Notes under the pieces: model-generated
The model's input: the letters and a program-made list of their open reading frames with translations, nothing else
What the model was told of the DNA's origin: nothing
Database searches by the model: none
Assembly: GCA_947649875.1 (NCBI GenBank)
Contig: CANSTH010000010.1
Coordinates: 1-35,953 of the forward strand
Length of the DNA: 35,953 nucleotides
From: an uncultured Parvibacter sp.
GTDB lineage: Bacteria > Actinomycetota > Coriobacteriia > Coriobacteriales > Eggerthellaceae
Direction: 5' to 3'
Position numbers and translations under genes: made by a program
In this document: in pieces, positions 23,038-31,001 of the stretch
Position numbering within the stretch: position 1 is the stretch's first letter
How the letters are laid out: each line of letters begins with the position of its first letter

Positions 23038-23994
23038 GTGCTGGAATTTCGCCGTCAGGTGCTTGAGTCGGCGGACTCGTCGAACAATGTGGTGAAGCAG
23101 GCGCTGGAGGCAGGCGAGCCGGAAGGACTCGCCATTCAGGCTCGCTGCCAAACCGGCGGTTATGGCCGCCAGGGGCGCGGTTGGTCCAGCCCGCGGGGCG
23201 GCATGTACCTGTCGCTTCTACTGCGCCCTACGGTGCCACCAGCGCAACTGCCCACGTTGAGCTTGGTGACGGGGCTTGCGGTGCGAGATGCGCTGCGCAG
23301 CCTCGTGTTTGCGGAAGAGGCCCGTCGCATAACGGTGAAATGGCCCAACGACGTGGTGTTTTGCGAAACGGAAGGCTTGCTCGGGATCGTCCCGGATATC
23401 GCCGCTCACGGACTATCGCGGCCTTCGATTTGCTCAAACAGCCTTGGTTCGCACGAAAGCGCCACCGATGCTTCCTGCTCGTGCGGAACTCGCTCGGCCG
23501 AAGATCCCGTTAGCCCCGTTTCCGCTCGGGCGCGTTCAAATGGTAAAACGCTCGATAAGCGCCAACTGCGCAAGATGTGCGGCATCTCGCTGGAATCTCA
23601 TGCGGGGGGCATCTGCATCGGCATCGGGGTGAATGTGTTTCCCTCTGCATCGGCAGGGGAGGCGCCCGTGCATGGCAATCGCCCCCTGTACCTGGCGGAG
23701 CTGGGCTACGGCCACACCTGTGAGCAGGACGCGGCGGTGGATGCGGTGGCTGACGCAGTGCTCGCGGCGTTTGCCGCTCGCTACGAACGGTGGCTTGAAG
23801 AAGGATTTGCCCTTTTTGCCACTGACTTTGCCGATAGCGATCCTTTGTATGGCAAACGCATCCAAATGGTGGATGTGGAGGGCCGCCCGCTGGTTTCCGG
23901 CATCGCGCAGGGCATCGACGGCGCCGGTAACTTGCGCGTGCTCACCGAGACTGGCCTTCGTCCCGTCTCCTTCGGAGAGGCGCACCTGATTTAG
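23038..23994 (+). CDS. birA: Biotin-protein ligase with an unusual internal insertion
   Basis: A 318-residue biotin-[acetyl-CoA-carboxylase] ligase without the N-terminal DNA-binding domain, so it should only attach biotin to carrier proteins. The biotin/ATP motif is GGYGRQGRGWSSP (40-52), followed by KWPNDVVF (101-108). After that, about 55 residues (roughly 114-169, bases 23377-23544) rich in Ser, Ala and Arg interrupt the family pattern before RKMCGISLES and the GGICIGIGVNV strand. Single-domain ligases usually go from KWPND to the KxxGI strand within about 15 residues. Part of the inserted DNA (23431-23494) resembles the intergenic palindrome at 21253-21359. The insertion keeps the frame. 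GTG at 23038 follows CGAAAGGG. Confidence 0.88.
   Translation: MLEFRRQVLESADSSNNVVKQALEAGEPEGLAIQARCQTGGYGRQGRGWSSPRGGMYLSLLLRPTVPPAQLPTLSLVTGLAVRDALRSLVFAEEARRITVKWPNDVVFCETEGLLGIVPDIAAHGLSRPSICSNSLGSHESATDASCSCGTRSAEDPVSPVSARARSNGKTLDKRQLRKMCGISLESHAGGICIGIGVNVFPSASAGEAPVHGNRPLYLAELGYGHTCEQDAAVDAVADAVLAAFAARYERWLEEGFALFATDFADSDPLYGKRIQMVDVEGRPLVSGIAQGIDGAGNLRVLTETGLRPVSFGEAHLI
23431..23494. repeat. Repeat family D, copy 2, inside birA
   Basis: This stretch aligns with 21272-21336: CTCAAACAG against CTCTAACAG, CGAAAGCGCCAC in both, and GTGCGGAACTCGCT in both. It lies in the KWPND-to-KxxGI interval of the biotin ligase and is translated in frame as a Ser/Cys/Arg-rich segment. Identity is estimated by eye at about three quarters. 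Confidence 0.6.
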
Positions 23995-24050
23995 CGATGG
24001 ACTCTTCGCCGTCCATTCGGGAAACAACTCTTGCCACTTTGTTAGTATGC

Positions 24051-24080
24051 TTGCTCCATTTCCTCGTAGACTTCTATCAT
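24051..24080 (+). promoter_or_regulatory. Candidate promoter of the MATE gene
   Basis: TTGCTC (24051-24056), an 18-base spacer and TATCAT (24075-24080), 29 bases before the start codon at 24110. A weak hairpin (ATGGAC/GTCCAT, 23997-24016) without a T-run precedes it after birA. Confidence 0.45.
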
Positions 24081-24109
24081 AGGAACGTTTCACGAATGAA
24101 GAGGTACGC

Positions 24110-25624
24110 ATGAGCGAGGAACCACAGAAGAGCGAAGAGGCGTCAACCCCTGCGCCTGTTTCTCCCGGTAGCACAGACGGGAAAGCACCTGCCGGCAACG
24201 ACCGGGTTACGCGTATGGGCACTGCTTCCATCCCACGGTTGATCACCGAGTTCGCCATCCCGTCGGTGGTGGGCATGGTGGTGAACGGCTCCTATAACAT
24301 CATCGACTCTATTTTCCTTGGCCATGCGGTGGGGGAGATCGGGCTTTCCGCCGTAACGGTGGCAAACCCCATTATGATCGTGTTCATGGCGCTGGCCATG
24401 CTGGTGGGCAACGGCGGCAATGCGTTGGCGGCGCTGCGCCTGGGCGAGGGCAAGCGCGACGACGCCGAGATAGCGCTGGGCAACGTGGTTACCATGAGCC
24501 TCATCTTGTGGGTGATTGTGGCGGCGATGGCCGCCTGTCCGCCGCTTTTGGATGGGCTGCTCACCCTTTCCAGCGCCACCGACACCGTTCGCCCCTATGC
24601 GGCATCGTTCATCCGCATCCTCAGCTTCGGATTCATTTTGCAGTGCATCGGCATGGGCGTGAACAATTTCATTCGTACTGCTGGTGCCCCCAACCGGGCG
24701 TTGGCCACCATGGTCATTGGCCTGGTAGGGGCCACTTTATTCAACTTCCTGTTCGTTATCGTGCTGGGTTGGGGCGTTGAGGGCAGCGCCTTGGCCACGC
24801 TGGCTGGGCAGGCGCTCACCTGCGGTGCCGTGCTGTGGTACTTCCAGATTACCAAGAACGTGCCCATGCGCATCCGCGGGCGCTACATGAAGCCGCGGCT
24901 GCGCATCATCGGCACTATTTTGGCCTACGGCTTTCCCAGCTTTGCCGTGCAGGCGGGCATGGCCATCATCAACTTTGTGCTTAACTTCCAGTTGGTGCGC
25001 TATGGCGCCTTAAGCCCTATCGGCTCCGATAACGCTCTGGCCTCCATTGGCGTGGTGAACCGCGTGGCCATGTTCTCTACCATGCCGCTGGTGGGGGTGG
25101 CGGTCTCTTTGCAGCCGTTGCTGGGCTTCAACTATGGTGCGCGTCTGATTGCCCGTGTGCGCAAAATCTACCTGCTGGGGGTGGCGGGGGCCAGTGTGAT
25201 CGCCGTGTGCGAGTGGGCTATTATCCAGCTGTTCCCCCATGCAGTGGTCAGCGCGTTCGGCATCTCCAACGAGGTGCTGGTGGATTTCACCTCGTTCGCC
25301 TTGCGCATTCAGTTCCTGTTCTTGTTGTTCGTGGGCTTCCAGATTGTGTCATCGAACTACTTTCAGGCCACGGGCCAGCCGGCGAAGTCGATCTTTCTCA
25401 CCCTCACGAGGCAGATCATCTTCTTGGTGCCGCTGCTGTTCATCATGCCCCACATCTTGCCGGCCATTTCCGGCGGTGCGCTGGATGGGCTTGACGCTCT
25501 GTACTTTGCCACTCCCGTGAGCGACTTCTTGGCGGTGTTCGTGACTGGCATTTTCGTCCTACTCGAGATGCGGCGCCTGGGGCGCCTTCAACGGGTAATG
25601 GGGAAGGGCGAAGCGGCGGTATAG
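24110..25624 (+). CDS. MATE-family efflux transporter
   Basis: A 504-residue polytopic transporter of the MATE family, which exports cationic drugs or metabolites using Na+ or H+ gradients. A soluble N-terminal tail of about 45 residues, rich in Glu, Ser and Pro, is followed by about twelve hydrophobic segments. Family features include ITEFAIPSVVGMVVNGSYNIIDSIFLGH, LSAVTVANPIM, the loop after TM2 LAALRLGEGKRDDAE, and QPLLGFNYGAR in the second half. ATG at 24110 is supported by GAAGAGG 5 bases away. It appears monocistronic; a cluster of four family-A repeats follows in the 3' spacer. The substrate is unknown. Confidence 0.93.
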   Translation: MSEEPQKSEEASTPAPVSPGSTDGKAPAGNDRVTRMGTASIPRLITEFAIPSVVGMVVNGSYNIIDSIFLGHAVGEIGLSAVTVANPIMIVFMALAMLVGNGGNALAALRLGEGKRDDAEIALGNVVTMSLILWVIVAAMAACPPLLDGLLTLSSATDTVRPYAASFIRILSFGFILQCIGMGVNNFIRTAGAPNRALATMVIGLVGATLFNFLFVIVLGWGVEGSALATLAGQALTCGAVLWYFQITKNVPMRIRGRYMKPRLRIIGTILAYGFPSFAVQAGMAIINFVLNFQLVRYGALSPIGSDNALASIGVVNRVAMFSTMPLVGVAVSLQPLLGFNYGARLIARVRKIYLLGVAGASVIAVCEWAIIQLFPHAVVSAFGISNEVLVDFTSFALRIQFLFLLFVGFQIVSSNYFQATGQPAKSIFLTLTRQIIFLVPLLFIMPHILPAISGGALDGLDALYFATPVSDFLAVFVTGIFVLLEMRRLGRLQRVMGKGEAAV

Positions 25625-25646
25625 CGTGAAACATCGATATGGAAAA

Positions 25647-25670
25647 CCCAGAACAGGCGCTTATTCTGGA
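25647..25670. repeat. Short palindromic repeat, family A, copy 4
   Basis: CCAGAA (25648-25653) pairs with TTCTGG (25664-25669) across a 10-base loop containing GGCGC. It begins 23 bases after the MATE stop. Confidence 0.65.
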
Positions 25671-25716
25671 CGCATCGCCTGAGAAAGCGATATTTCGAAC
25701 GGGATATGAGCGCCGA

Positions 25717-25743
25717 GGCCCAGAACAAAAGCCCATTCTGGCC
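25717..25743. repeat. Short palindromic repeat, family A, copy 5
   Basis: CCAGAA (25720-25725) faces TTCTGG (25736-25741) with a 10-base loop, flanked by GGC and CC. Same orientation as copy 4. Confidence 0.65.
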
Positions 25744-25787
25744 ATATTGCCTGGGCGACGGAGCCAAACCGCGGCCTGTTGGGGTGA

Positions 25788-25817
25788 ATGGCCAGAACAA
25801 GCGCCCATTCTGGCCAT
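25788..25817. repeat. Short palindromic repeat, family A, copy 6
   Basis: A perfect 10-bp stem ATGGCCAGAA/TTCTGGCCAT (25788-25797 with 25808-25817) has a 10-base loop CAAGCGCCCA. The outer stem bases differ from the GCCCAGAA copies but still pair. Confidence 0.75.
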
Positions 25818-25872
25818 CCAAGTGGAATAAATCTTCTCAGGGTCTCTCCCAACCAACCTTTAGGGTGAGGTG

Positions 25873-25897
25873 GTCAGAATAGAGGCTTATTCTGGGC
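25873..25897. repeat. Short palindromic repeat, family A, copy 7
   Basis: CAGAAT (25875-25880) faces ATTCTG (25889-25894) with an 8-base loop AGAGGCTT. The 411-base spacer 25625-26035 holds copies 4-7 and otherwise only a weak promoter-like TTGGAA-N17-TGTACT at 25932-25960. Confidence 0.6.
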
Positions 25898-26035
25898 ATC
25901 CGATGCTTGAAGATGTCCCCGAGGTGCCGTTTTGGAAATGGTGTTTGGCCGTAATGTACTGCTGTGATGTTTCCGTGAAGCATTGTTGGCTTACCATAGG
26001 GGAAACAACGCAACAGCCTGCCGAAAGGACATGTA

Positions 26036-27313
26036 ATGGCAAACTTGGACATCGCGACTATTCCCCAATGGTACTTGCAGCGCGCAGTTGACGACATGGT
26101 GCCGGGCCTGAGCATCTACGTGCGCGACACCGATTTGTCGCCGGAGGAAACTGCCTCCTACCAGGCGGGTCAGATTCTGGAAGTGGCCGACCCGCTATGC
26201 GCCACCAAGCGAGTGCTGGGGCCTGCCGGCAACGTGCGCTTCGCCATCATGTCGAACCACATGGAGGACTTGGGCGCTGTGGCGGCCGAGACGTTTGAGG
26301 CCCATGCGGAAGATGCGGCCCCATCGCTGCGCGACCTTATCTCCGCCGGTGCTGATTTGCCGGGACAGGAGGAAGAACCGGGGGCTATGCGCTGGGGCCT
26401 CATGCAGGCTGCTGGCGGCGGCCATTTCAAGGTGATCGACGTGTTCGAGTTCGAGGGCGTCACCCAAATCGCATTGCTGCACCTGCCCGATGACGAGCGC
26501 TGGCGGTTGTTCGCGGAAGAGATTCCCTCAGTGGAGCAGCCGCTGATCGATACCGCCCGCGAGCGCTTTCAGGACAAGATTGCCGCGCCGGTTATCGTGG
26601 AGCTTCAGGATGAGGAATATTGCCAGATGACGGCCGGAAAAGTGGGCATTGCGGCGGAGGATGGGCTCGGGCTTGGTGCCCGCGCCCGGAAGATGGGAGA
26701 TTTGTCGTTCCGTTCCATTGCGGGAGGCCTGTTCTATCTGCAGAACGCCATGGACGAGGTGCGGGCCTCTGATGAGGCAGCTGCGGGTCTTGGAACGCCG
26801 GGCTTCCCCGACGCCCTGTGCTATGGCGTGATAGACGCCGAGACTGGCTTGTGCCTGTACGTGCTTTCTTCCGCTAAGCGTGTTGGCGATGGTTATGAGC
26901 TTGCAGCCGATATGGAGGGCATGGGGCTCATGCTGCCGTTCTCTGCGCTTGCCGAAATGCTTGCTACCGAGGTGGTAGATGGGTCGGTGGGACAGTTTGC
27001 GGAGGAAATTACCCATCTGGAGCAGGTTACCGCTCCGGAGGACCCCTACCTCTATGAGCTGCGCAAGCTGGATTTCTTCGACGAGCTGCGCCATTCGCAG
27101 CATCCCGATTGGGTTCGCGCCCTTGTGGCCAACGATGAGGTGGAGCAGCCCTCCCTTGCGTGGATGCGCATCGATGGCGTGAGCGGCCAAGATGTGGCCG
27201 CCACCCTGCTCACTGACGTGGCGCCCGAGCTGAAGGTGGCCAAGGGCCAGCAGCTGCCCCTCCAGTTCCACGACACCGGTGATGGCGTGATGGCCGTTGC
27301 GATTGTGGGGTAA
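26036..27313 (+). CDS. Unrecognised 425-residue acidic cytoplasmic protein
   Basis: I do not recognise this protein. It starts MANLDIATIPQWYLQRAVDD with AAAGGA 6 bases before ATG. The composition is ordinary for a soluble protein, with no signal peptide, membrane segment or metal-binding cysteine cluster, and many Glu and Asp. Visible blocks include GLSIYVRDTDLSPEE, a middle part KVIDVFEFEGVTQIALLHLP and EERFQDKIAAPVIVELQDEEY-like text near residues 175-200, and a late part ending LPLQFHDTGDGVMAVAIVG. Codon use matches its neighbours, so it is a real resident gene. It stands alone between the MATE gene and the convergent PurF-like gene, with repeats on both sides and a bidirectional terminator after it. 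Confidence 0.8.
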   Translation: MANLDIATIPQWYLQRAVDDMVPGLSIYVRDTDLSPEETASYQAGQILEVADPLCATKRVLGPAGNVRFAIMSNHMEDLGAVAAETFEAHAEDAAPSLRDLISAGADLPGQEEEPGAMRWGLMQAAGGGHFKVIDVFEFEGVTQIALLHLPDDERWRLFAEEIPSVEQPLIDTARERFQDKIAAPVIVELQDEEYCQMTAGKVGIAAEDGLGLGARARKMGDLSFRSIAGGLFYLQNAMDEVRASDEAAAGLGTPGFPDALCYGVIDAETGLCLYVLSSAKRVGDGYELAADMEGMGLMLPFSALAEMLATEVVDGSVGQFAEEITHLEQVTAPEDPYLYELRKLDFFDELRHSQHPDWVRALVANDEVEQPSLAWMRIDGVSGQDVAATLLTDVAPELKVAKGQQLPLQFHDTGDGVMAVAIVG

Positions 27314-27349
27314 ACCGGCAGCGCTGGCGCGTCCCGTAGTACAACGTTT

Positions 27350-27435
27350 TCGTAGGGCAGAGATTCTATCTCTGCCTAACCGACAGCCTGCAATTGGGCA
27401 CAACTTTAGGCCGAGATAGAATCTCGGCCCTGCGA
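27350..27435. repeat. Inverted-repeat element, family B, copy 3
   Basis: An 86-base element with the TCGTAGGGC start and a slightly changed GCCCTGCGA end. The left arm is the perfect hairpin GGCAGAGAT/ATCTCTGCC and the right arm the perfect hairpin GGCCGAGAT/ATCTCGGCC. The core CCTAACCGACAGCC matches copy 1 and the reverse of copy 2. Confidence 0.8.
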
Positions 27436-27436
27436 A

Positions 27437-27466
27437 AAGAAGGGAGGGCAAGCCCTCCCTTTCTTG
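27437..27466. terminator. Bidirectional terminator between convergent genes
   Basis: A perfect 10-bp stem AAGGGAGGGC/GCCCTCCCTT (27440-27449 with 27452-27461). On the plus strand it is followed by TCTT, on the minus strand by a T-rich CTTTTC. It lies between the 425-residue protein (plus) and the PurF-like gene (minus). Confidence 0.8.
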
Positions 27467-27481
27467 GTGCGGTTGTGGATG

Positions 27482-28906
27482 CTACTCCTCGCCGTTCCAG
27501 CAATAGGTGCACACGGTTTCGGGGTCGATGCCGATGGCCTCCAACATACCCTGCAGGCTCTGGTAGCGCAGGGAGTCGAAACCCATATCCTCACAGATGG
27601 TCTTCAGCAGGCATTTGCCCCGCTCGGTGGAGCTGTCGGCGTATTCGTTCAGGTGCTTGAGTCCCTCATCGCCTTCCAGCTGATCCACCACGCGGCGGCC
27701 AATCAGCTCCATGTCCGATTTGCTGGAGCTGAAGGACAGGTACTTGCAGGAATACATGATGGGAGGGCAGGCGGAGCGCATGTGCACTTCCTTCGCGCCC
27801 GACTCGTACAGGAAGTCCACGGTTTCCCGCAGTTGGGTGCCGCGCACGATGGAGTCGTCTACGAACAACAGTTTCTTGTCTTGGATGAGCTCTGGCACCG
27901 GCACCTGCTTCATCTTGGCCACGCGGTTGCGAACGTCTTGGTTGCTGGGCATGAAGCTGCGGGGCCAGGTGGGGGTGTACTTGATGAAGGGGCGGCCGAA
28001 GGGCATGCCGCTTTCGGTGGCGTACCCGATGGCGTGGGGCACGCCGGAGTCCGGCACGCCGGCCACATAGTCTACTTCCGGCATAAAGCCCTGCTCGCGG
28101 TCGTCCTTGGCCATGATGGCGCCGTTGCGATAGCGCATCACTTCCACGTTCTTGCCCTCGTAGTTCGAGTTGGGGTAGCCGTAGTATACCCACATGAAGG
28201 CGCAGATTTTCATCTTGTCGCCGGCGGGGGAGGTGGTGGTGATGCGCTCGGGCGTGATGCGCACAATCTCGGCCGGGCCCAGCTCATAGGCGTCCTCGTA
28301 GCCCAGCTTATGGTAGGCGAACGACTCGAAGGCCACGCAATGACCGTCCGCGTCTTTGCCCACCAGCACCGGCAGGCGCCCCATCTTGTCGCGGGCCACG
28401 ATGAGGGTGCCGTCTTCAGTCATGATCATCAGCGTGCAACTGCCATCGATGAGCTCTTGGGCGTGGCGGATGCCCTCCTCGAAGGTGTCCTTTTGGTTGA
28501 TGAGGGCCGCTATCAGCTCGGTGGAGTTCACCCGGCCCGAGCTCATGGCCATGAACTGGCTGTCGTTGCCGGAGAAGTAGCGCTCCACCAGCGCCTCGTC
28601 GTTGTTGATGGCGCCCACGGTGGTGATGCCGAAGATGCCCAAGTGCGAGCGCACCAGCAGCGGCTGCGGGTCGGTGTCGGAGATGCAGCCGATGCCGCTG
28701 GTGCCGGCGAAGTTCACCAGGTCGTCCTCGAAGCGACTGCGGAAGGGGGTGTTCTCGATGGAGTGGATTTGCCGCTGAAAGCCCTTCTCGTCCTCGTGAA
28801 AGATGAGCCCTGCACGGCGTGTGCCCAGGTGAGAGTGGTAGTCCACGCCGAAGAAAACGTCCAGTACAACATCGCGCTTGGAAACTGCGCCGAAGAAGCC
28901 GCCCAT
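27482..28906 (-). CDS. PurF-like amidophosphoribosyltransferase with a degenerate glutaminase domain
   Basis: A 474-residue PurF homologue. The phosphoribosyltransferase half is intact, with the PRPP motif LFVDDSIVRGT (347-357). Cysteines in the places of the Bacillus PurF iron-sulfur ligands are present: Cys235 (KICAFMWVYY), Cys387 (YSCKY), Cys466 and Cys469 (CTYC). The N-terminal glutaminase half is not intact: it starts MGGFFGAVS where PurF has the nucleophile Cys; the HVRY arginine region reads IGCISD; the HNGN oxyanion stretch reads VGAINN; and DSE reads NSTE. I recall MGGFFG-type homologues in other gut anaerobes, so this is probably a family, not an error. It may use free ammonia or have another role. 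ATG at 28906 follows GGAGG. Confidence 0.85.
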   Translation of the reverse strand: MGGFFGAVSKRDVVLDVFFGVDYHSHLGTRRAGLIFHEDEKGFQRQIHSIENTPFRSRFEDDLVNFAGTSGIGCISDTDPQPLLVRSHLGIFGITTVGAINNDEALVERYFSGNDSQFMAMSSGRVNSTELIAALINQKDTFEEGIRHAQELIDGSCTLMIMTEDGTLIVARDKMGRLPVLVGKDADGHCVAFESFAYHKLGYEDAYELGPAEIVRITPERITTTSPAGDKMKICAFMWVYYGYPNSNYEGKNVEVMRYRNGAIMAKDDREQGFMPEVDYVAGVPDSGVPHAIGYATESGMPFGRPFIKYTPTWPRSFMPSNQDVRNRVAKMKQVPVPELIQDKKLLFVDDSIVRGTQLRETVDFLYESGAKEVHMRSACPPIMYSCKYLSFSSSKSDMELIGRRVVDQLEGDEGLKHLNEYADSSTERGKCLLKTICEDMGFDSLRYQSLQGMLEAIGIDPETVCTYCWNGEE

Positions 28907-28924
28907 GGTACCTCCGTGAATTGG

Positions 28925-28966
28925 AAACGGGAGACCGCGCTTCTTGCCGTGGCGCCGCTCCCGTTT
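28925..28966 (-). promoter_or_regulatory. Stem-loop in the PurF-like gene leader
   Basis: AAACGGGAG (28925-28933) pairs perfectly with CTCCCGTTT (28958-28966), with a 24-base GC-rich loop. On the minus strand it sits about 10 bases upstream of the ribosome-binding site. A minus-strand -10-like TATACT is at 28990-28995, so the stem would be in the mRNA leader. On the plus strand the stem is followed by TTT and could instead terminate antisense transcription. The rest of the 277-base spacer between the divergent genes shows no clear cysE promoter. Confidence 0.45.
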
Positions 28967-29183
28967 TTCTCTTCTGGTATTACTGCCCCAGTATAGCGGC
29001 TTGCCCCGCCTGGCGCGCCGATTGCAAGTTCGCGGCTCCGCTTTTCAGGTGAACGAAAGGGGCGAAAAGGGAACCTGCCGGGGTTTCCGGGGTCAAACTG
29101 TGGAACAATGGGCAGAAACATTTTCGGGAGCGAGTGCTTGGGCAGGGGCGCCGGCGCGTGCCCGCAACGCAATAAGGAGAGCC

Positions 29184-30086
29184 ATGTTCGGAGACAACTT
29201 GGACCGCATTGTGGCGGCCATCGAGAAGAACTACGAGGCGGACGAGATCTTCTTCACAAAACCGGGGCGACAGTTCCCCAACCGGTCGGTGATCAAGCAG
29301 ATGCTGAAGGACATCCGCCGGGTGCTGTTCCCCGGCTACTTCGGCGAGGAAATGCTCTCGCCCTACACCACCCCCACTTACTTCATCGGCGATATGCTGA
29401 TGAACATCGAGCGCGTGCTGCGCCAGCAGGTGGTGCTGGCGCTGAAATACACCGACGAACAGGGCCGATGCACGGCTGACATTGAAATTCAGGCTTCGGA
29501 CATCTGCACCAAATTCTTCGATCAGCTGCCGGAAATCCAGCGCACGCTGCTCACCGATGTGCAGGCCCTCTACGACGGCGATCCGGCGGCCGCGTCGAAG
29601 GAAGAGGTGATCTTCGCCTATCCGGGGCTGTACGCCATCTACGTGTACCGCATCGCCCACGTGCTCTACGAGCTGGACGTGCCGCTTTTGCCCCGCACCA
29701 TGACCGAGCTGGCCCATTCCGGCACCGGCATCGACATCGGCGCCGGCGCTCAGATTGGCGAGTACTTCTTCATCGACCACGGCACCGGCGTGGTGATTGG
29801 CGAGACCACCGAAATCGGGCGCAATGTGAAGATCTACCAGGGCGTCACGCTGGGGGCGCTTTCCACCCGCGGCGGCCAACGGCTTTCCGGCGTAAAGCGC
29901 CATCCCACCATCGAGGACAACGTGACCATCTACTCCAACGCCAGCGTGCTGGGAGGCGAGACGGTGATCGGGGAGGGCTCCGTTATTGCCGGCTCTGCCT
30001 TCGTCACCAGCTCGGTGCCGCCCCATTCCCGCGTGTCGGTGAAGTCGCAGGAGGTCTCCCTGCGCCAACCGGGCGAGCGAGATTAG
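29184..30086 (+). CDS. cysE: Serine O-acetyltransferase
   Basis: A 300-residue serine acetyltransferase making O-acetylserine for cysteine synthesis. The C-terminal part (about 170-290) is a left-handed beta-helix of hexapeptide repeats (IDIGAGAQIG, FIDHGTGVVIGETTEIG, NVKIYQGVTLGA, KRHPTIEDNVTIYSNASVLGG). The catalytic His of DHGTG is present. The first about 150 residues are a helical domain like that of long-form, plant-like or EpsC-type enzymes. ATG at 29184 follows AAGGAGA; the frame upstream is open but not coding-like. murB starts 13 bases after the stop, so cysE-murB-sfsA form an operon. Confidence 0.93.
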   Translation: MFGDNLDRIVAAIEKNYEADEIFFTKPGRQFPNRSVIKQMLKDIRRVLFPGYFGEEMLSPYTTPTYFIGDMLMNIERVLRQQVVLALKYTDEQGRCTADIEIQASDICTKFFDQLPEIQRTLLTDVQALYDGDPAAASKEEVIFAYPGLYAIYVYRIAHVLYELDVPLLPRTMTELAHSGTGIDIGAGAQIGEYFFIDHGTGVVIGETTEIGRNVKIYQGVTLGALSTRGGQRLSGVKRHPTIEDNVTIYSNASVLGGETVIGEGSVIAGSAFVTSSVPPHSRVSVKSQEVSLRQPGERD

Positions 30087-30098
30087 GGGAGCCGATCC

Positions 30099-31001
30099 GT
30101 GGACGTTGCGCTGAAGCTTGCGGAAATAGTGGGAAGTGGTAGCGTGCTGGCGGATGAGCCGCTGGCGGCCCATACCACGTTCAGGATCGGCGGCCCGGCC
30201 CAGTGGCTGGTGCTGCCGCGCACTGAGCAACAGGTGGCAGCCGTGGTGGCGCTGTGCCGTGAGGCCGGCGTGCCGTGGCGCGTGCTGGGGGTGGGCTCTA
30301 ACGTGCTGGCGCCCGACGAGGGGCTGCCGGGCGTGGTGGTGAAGCTGGCGGAGAACTTTGCCGATATCGAGCTGTTGCCGGGGGGAGAGGTGCGCGCCCA
30401 AGCGGGGGCCACTAACGAGGCGGTAGCGGCTTTCGCCTGCAAGCACGGGCTTTCCGGCTACGAGTTCGCCTGTGGCATTCCGGGCACTATCGGCGGCGCT
30501 GCCTACATGAACGCTGGCGCCTACGGGGGGCAGTTCTCGGACGTGTGCGCCAGCGTGCGCTGCCTTACCGACGAGGGAGAGATTCTCGAGGTGCCGGTGG
30601 GCCAGGCGCAGTTCGGTTATCGCCACAGCCTTATGATGGAGAAGGGCTGGGTAATTCTTGAGGCTACGCTGCAGCTTCGCCCCGGTGATGCGGCCGAAAT
30701 CCAAGCGCGCATGGACGACCTGCAGCGGCGCCGCGCAGAGAAGCAGCCGCTTGAGATGCCCTCCGCCGGCTCAACCTTCAAGCGGCCGGAAGGCCATTTC
30801 GCCGGCAAGCTCATCCAAGACGCCGGCTGCCAGGGGCGCCGCGTGGGAGGCGCGCAGGTATCCGAAAAGCACGCCGGCTTCGTAGTGAACGCTGGAGATG
30901 CCACCGCCCAAGACGTGCTAGCCCTCATCGCCGAAGTGCAAGCAGAAGTAAAATCCCAGTTCGGGGTAGACCTAGAGCCCGAAGTTCGTCTGTGGAAGTA
31001 G
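30099..31001 (+). CDS. murB: UDP-N-acetylenolpyruvoylglucosamine reductase
   Basis: A 300-residue MurB, which uses FAD and NADPH to make UDP-MurNAc for peptidoglycan. FAD-binding features: NTTFRIGG-like HTTFRIGGPAQWLVLPRT (about 25-42), LGVGSNVLAPD, and GIPGTIGGAAYMNAGAYGG. The catalytic Ser lies in PSAGSTFKRP (about 222-231) and the catalytic Glu in the C-terminal EVRLWK. GTG at 30099 follows AGGGGAG, 13 bases after cysE. The final codons overlap the sfsA start by 10 bases. Confidence 0.95.
   Translation: MDVALKLAEIVGSGSVLADEPLAAHTTFRIGGPAQWLVLPRTEQQVAAVVALCREAGVPWRVLGVGSNVLAPDEGLPGVVVKLAENFADIELLPGGEVRAQAGATNEAVAAFACKHGLSGYEFACGIPGTIGGAAYMNAGAYGGQFSDVCASVRCLTDEGEILEVPVGQAQFGYRHSLMMEKGWVILEATLQLRPGDAAEIQARMDDLQRRRAEKQPLEMPSAGSTFKRPEGHFAGKLIQDAGCQGRRVGGAQVSEKHAGFVVNAGDATAQDVLALIAEVQAEVKSQFGVDLEPEVRLWK

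Noticed and set aside
23038-23994. BirA as a biotin-operon repressor
   Set aside because: The protein starts directly in the catalytic domain and lacks the N-terminal helix-turn-helix.
25647-25897. Possible CRISPR array after the MATE gene
   Set aside because: Units are hairpins with variable flanks and spacings of about 70 bases, not identical direct repeats with unique spacers, and no cas genes are present.
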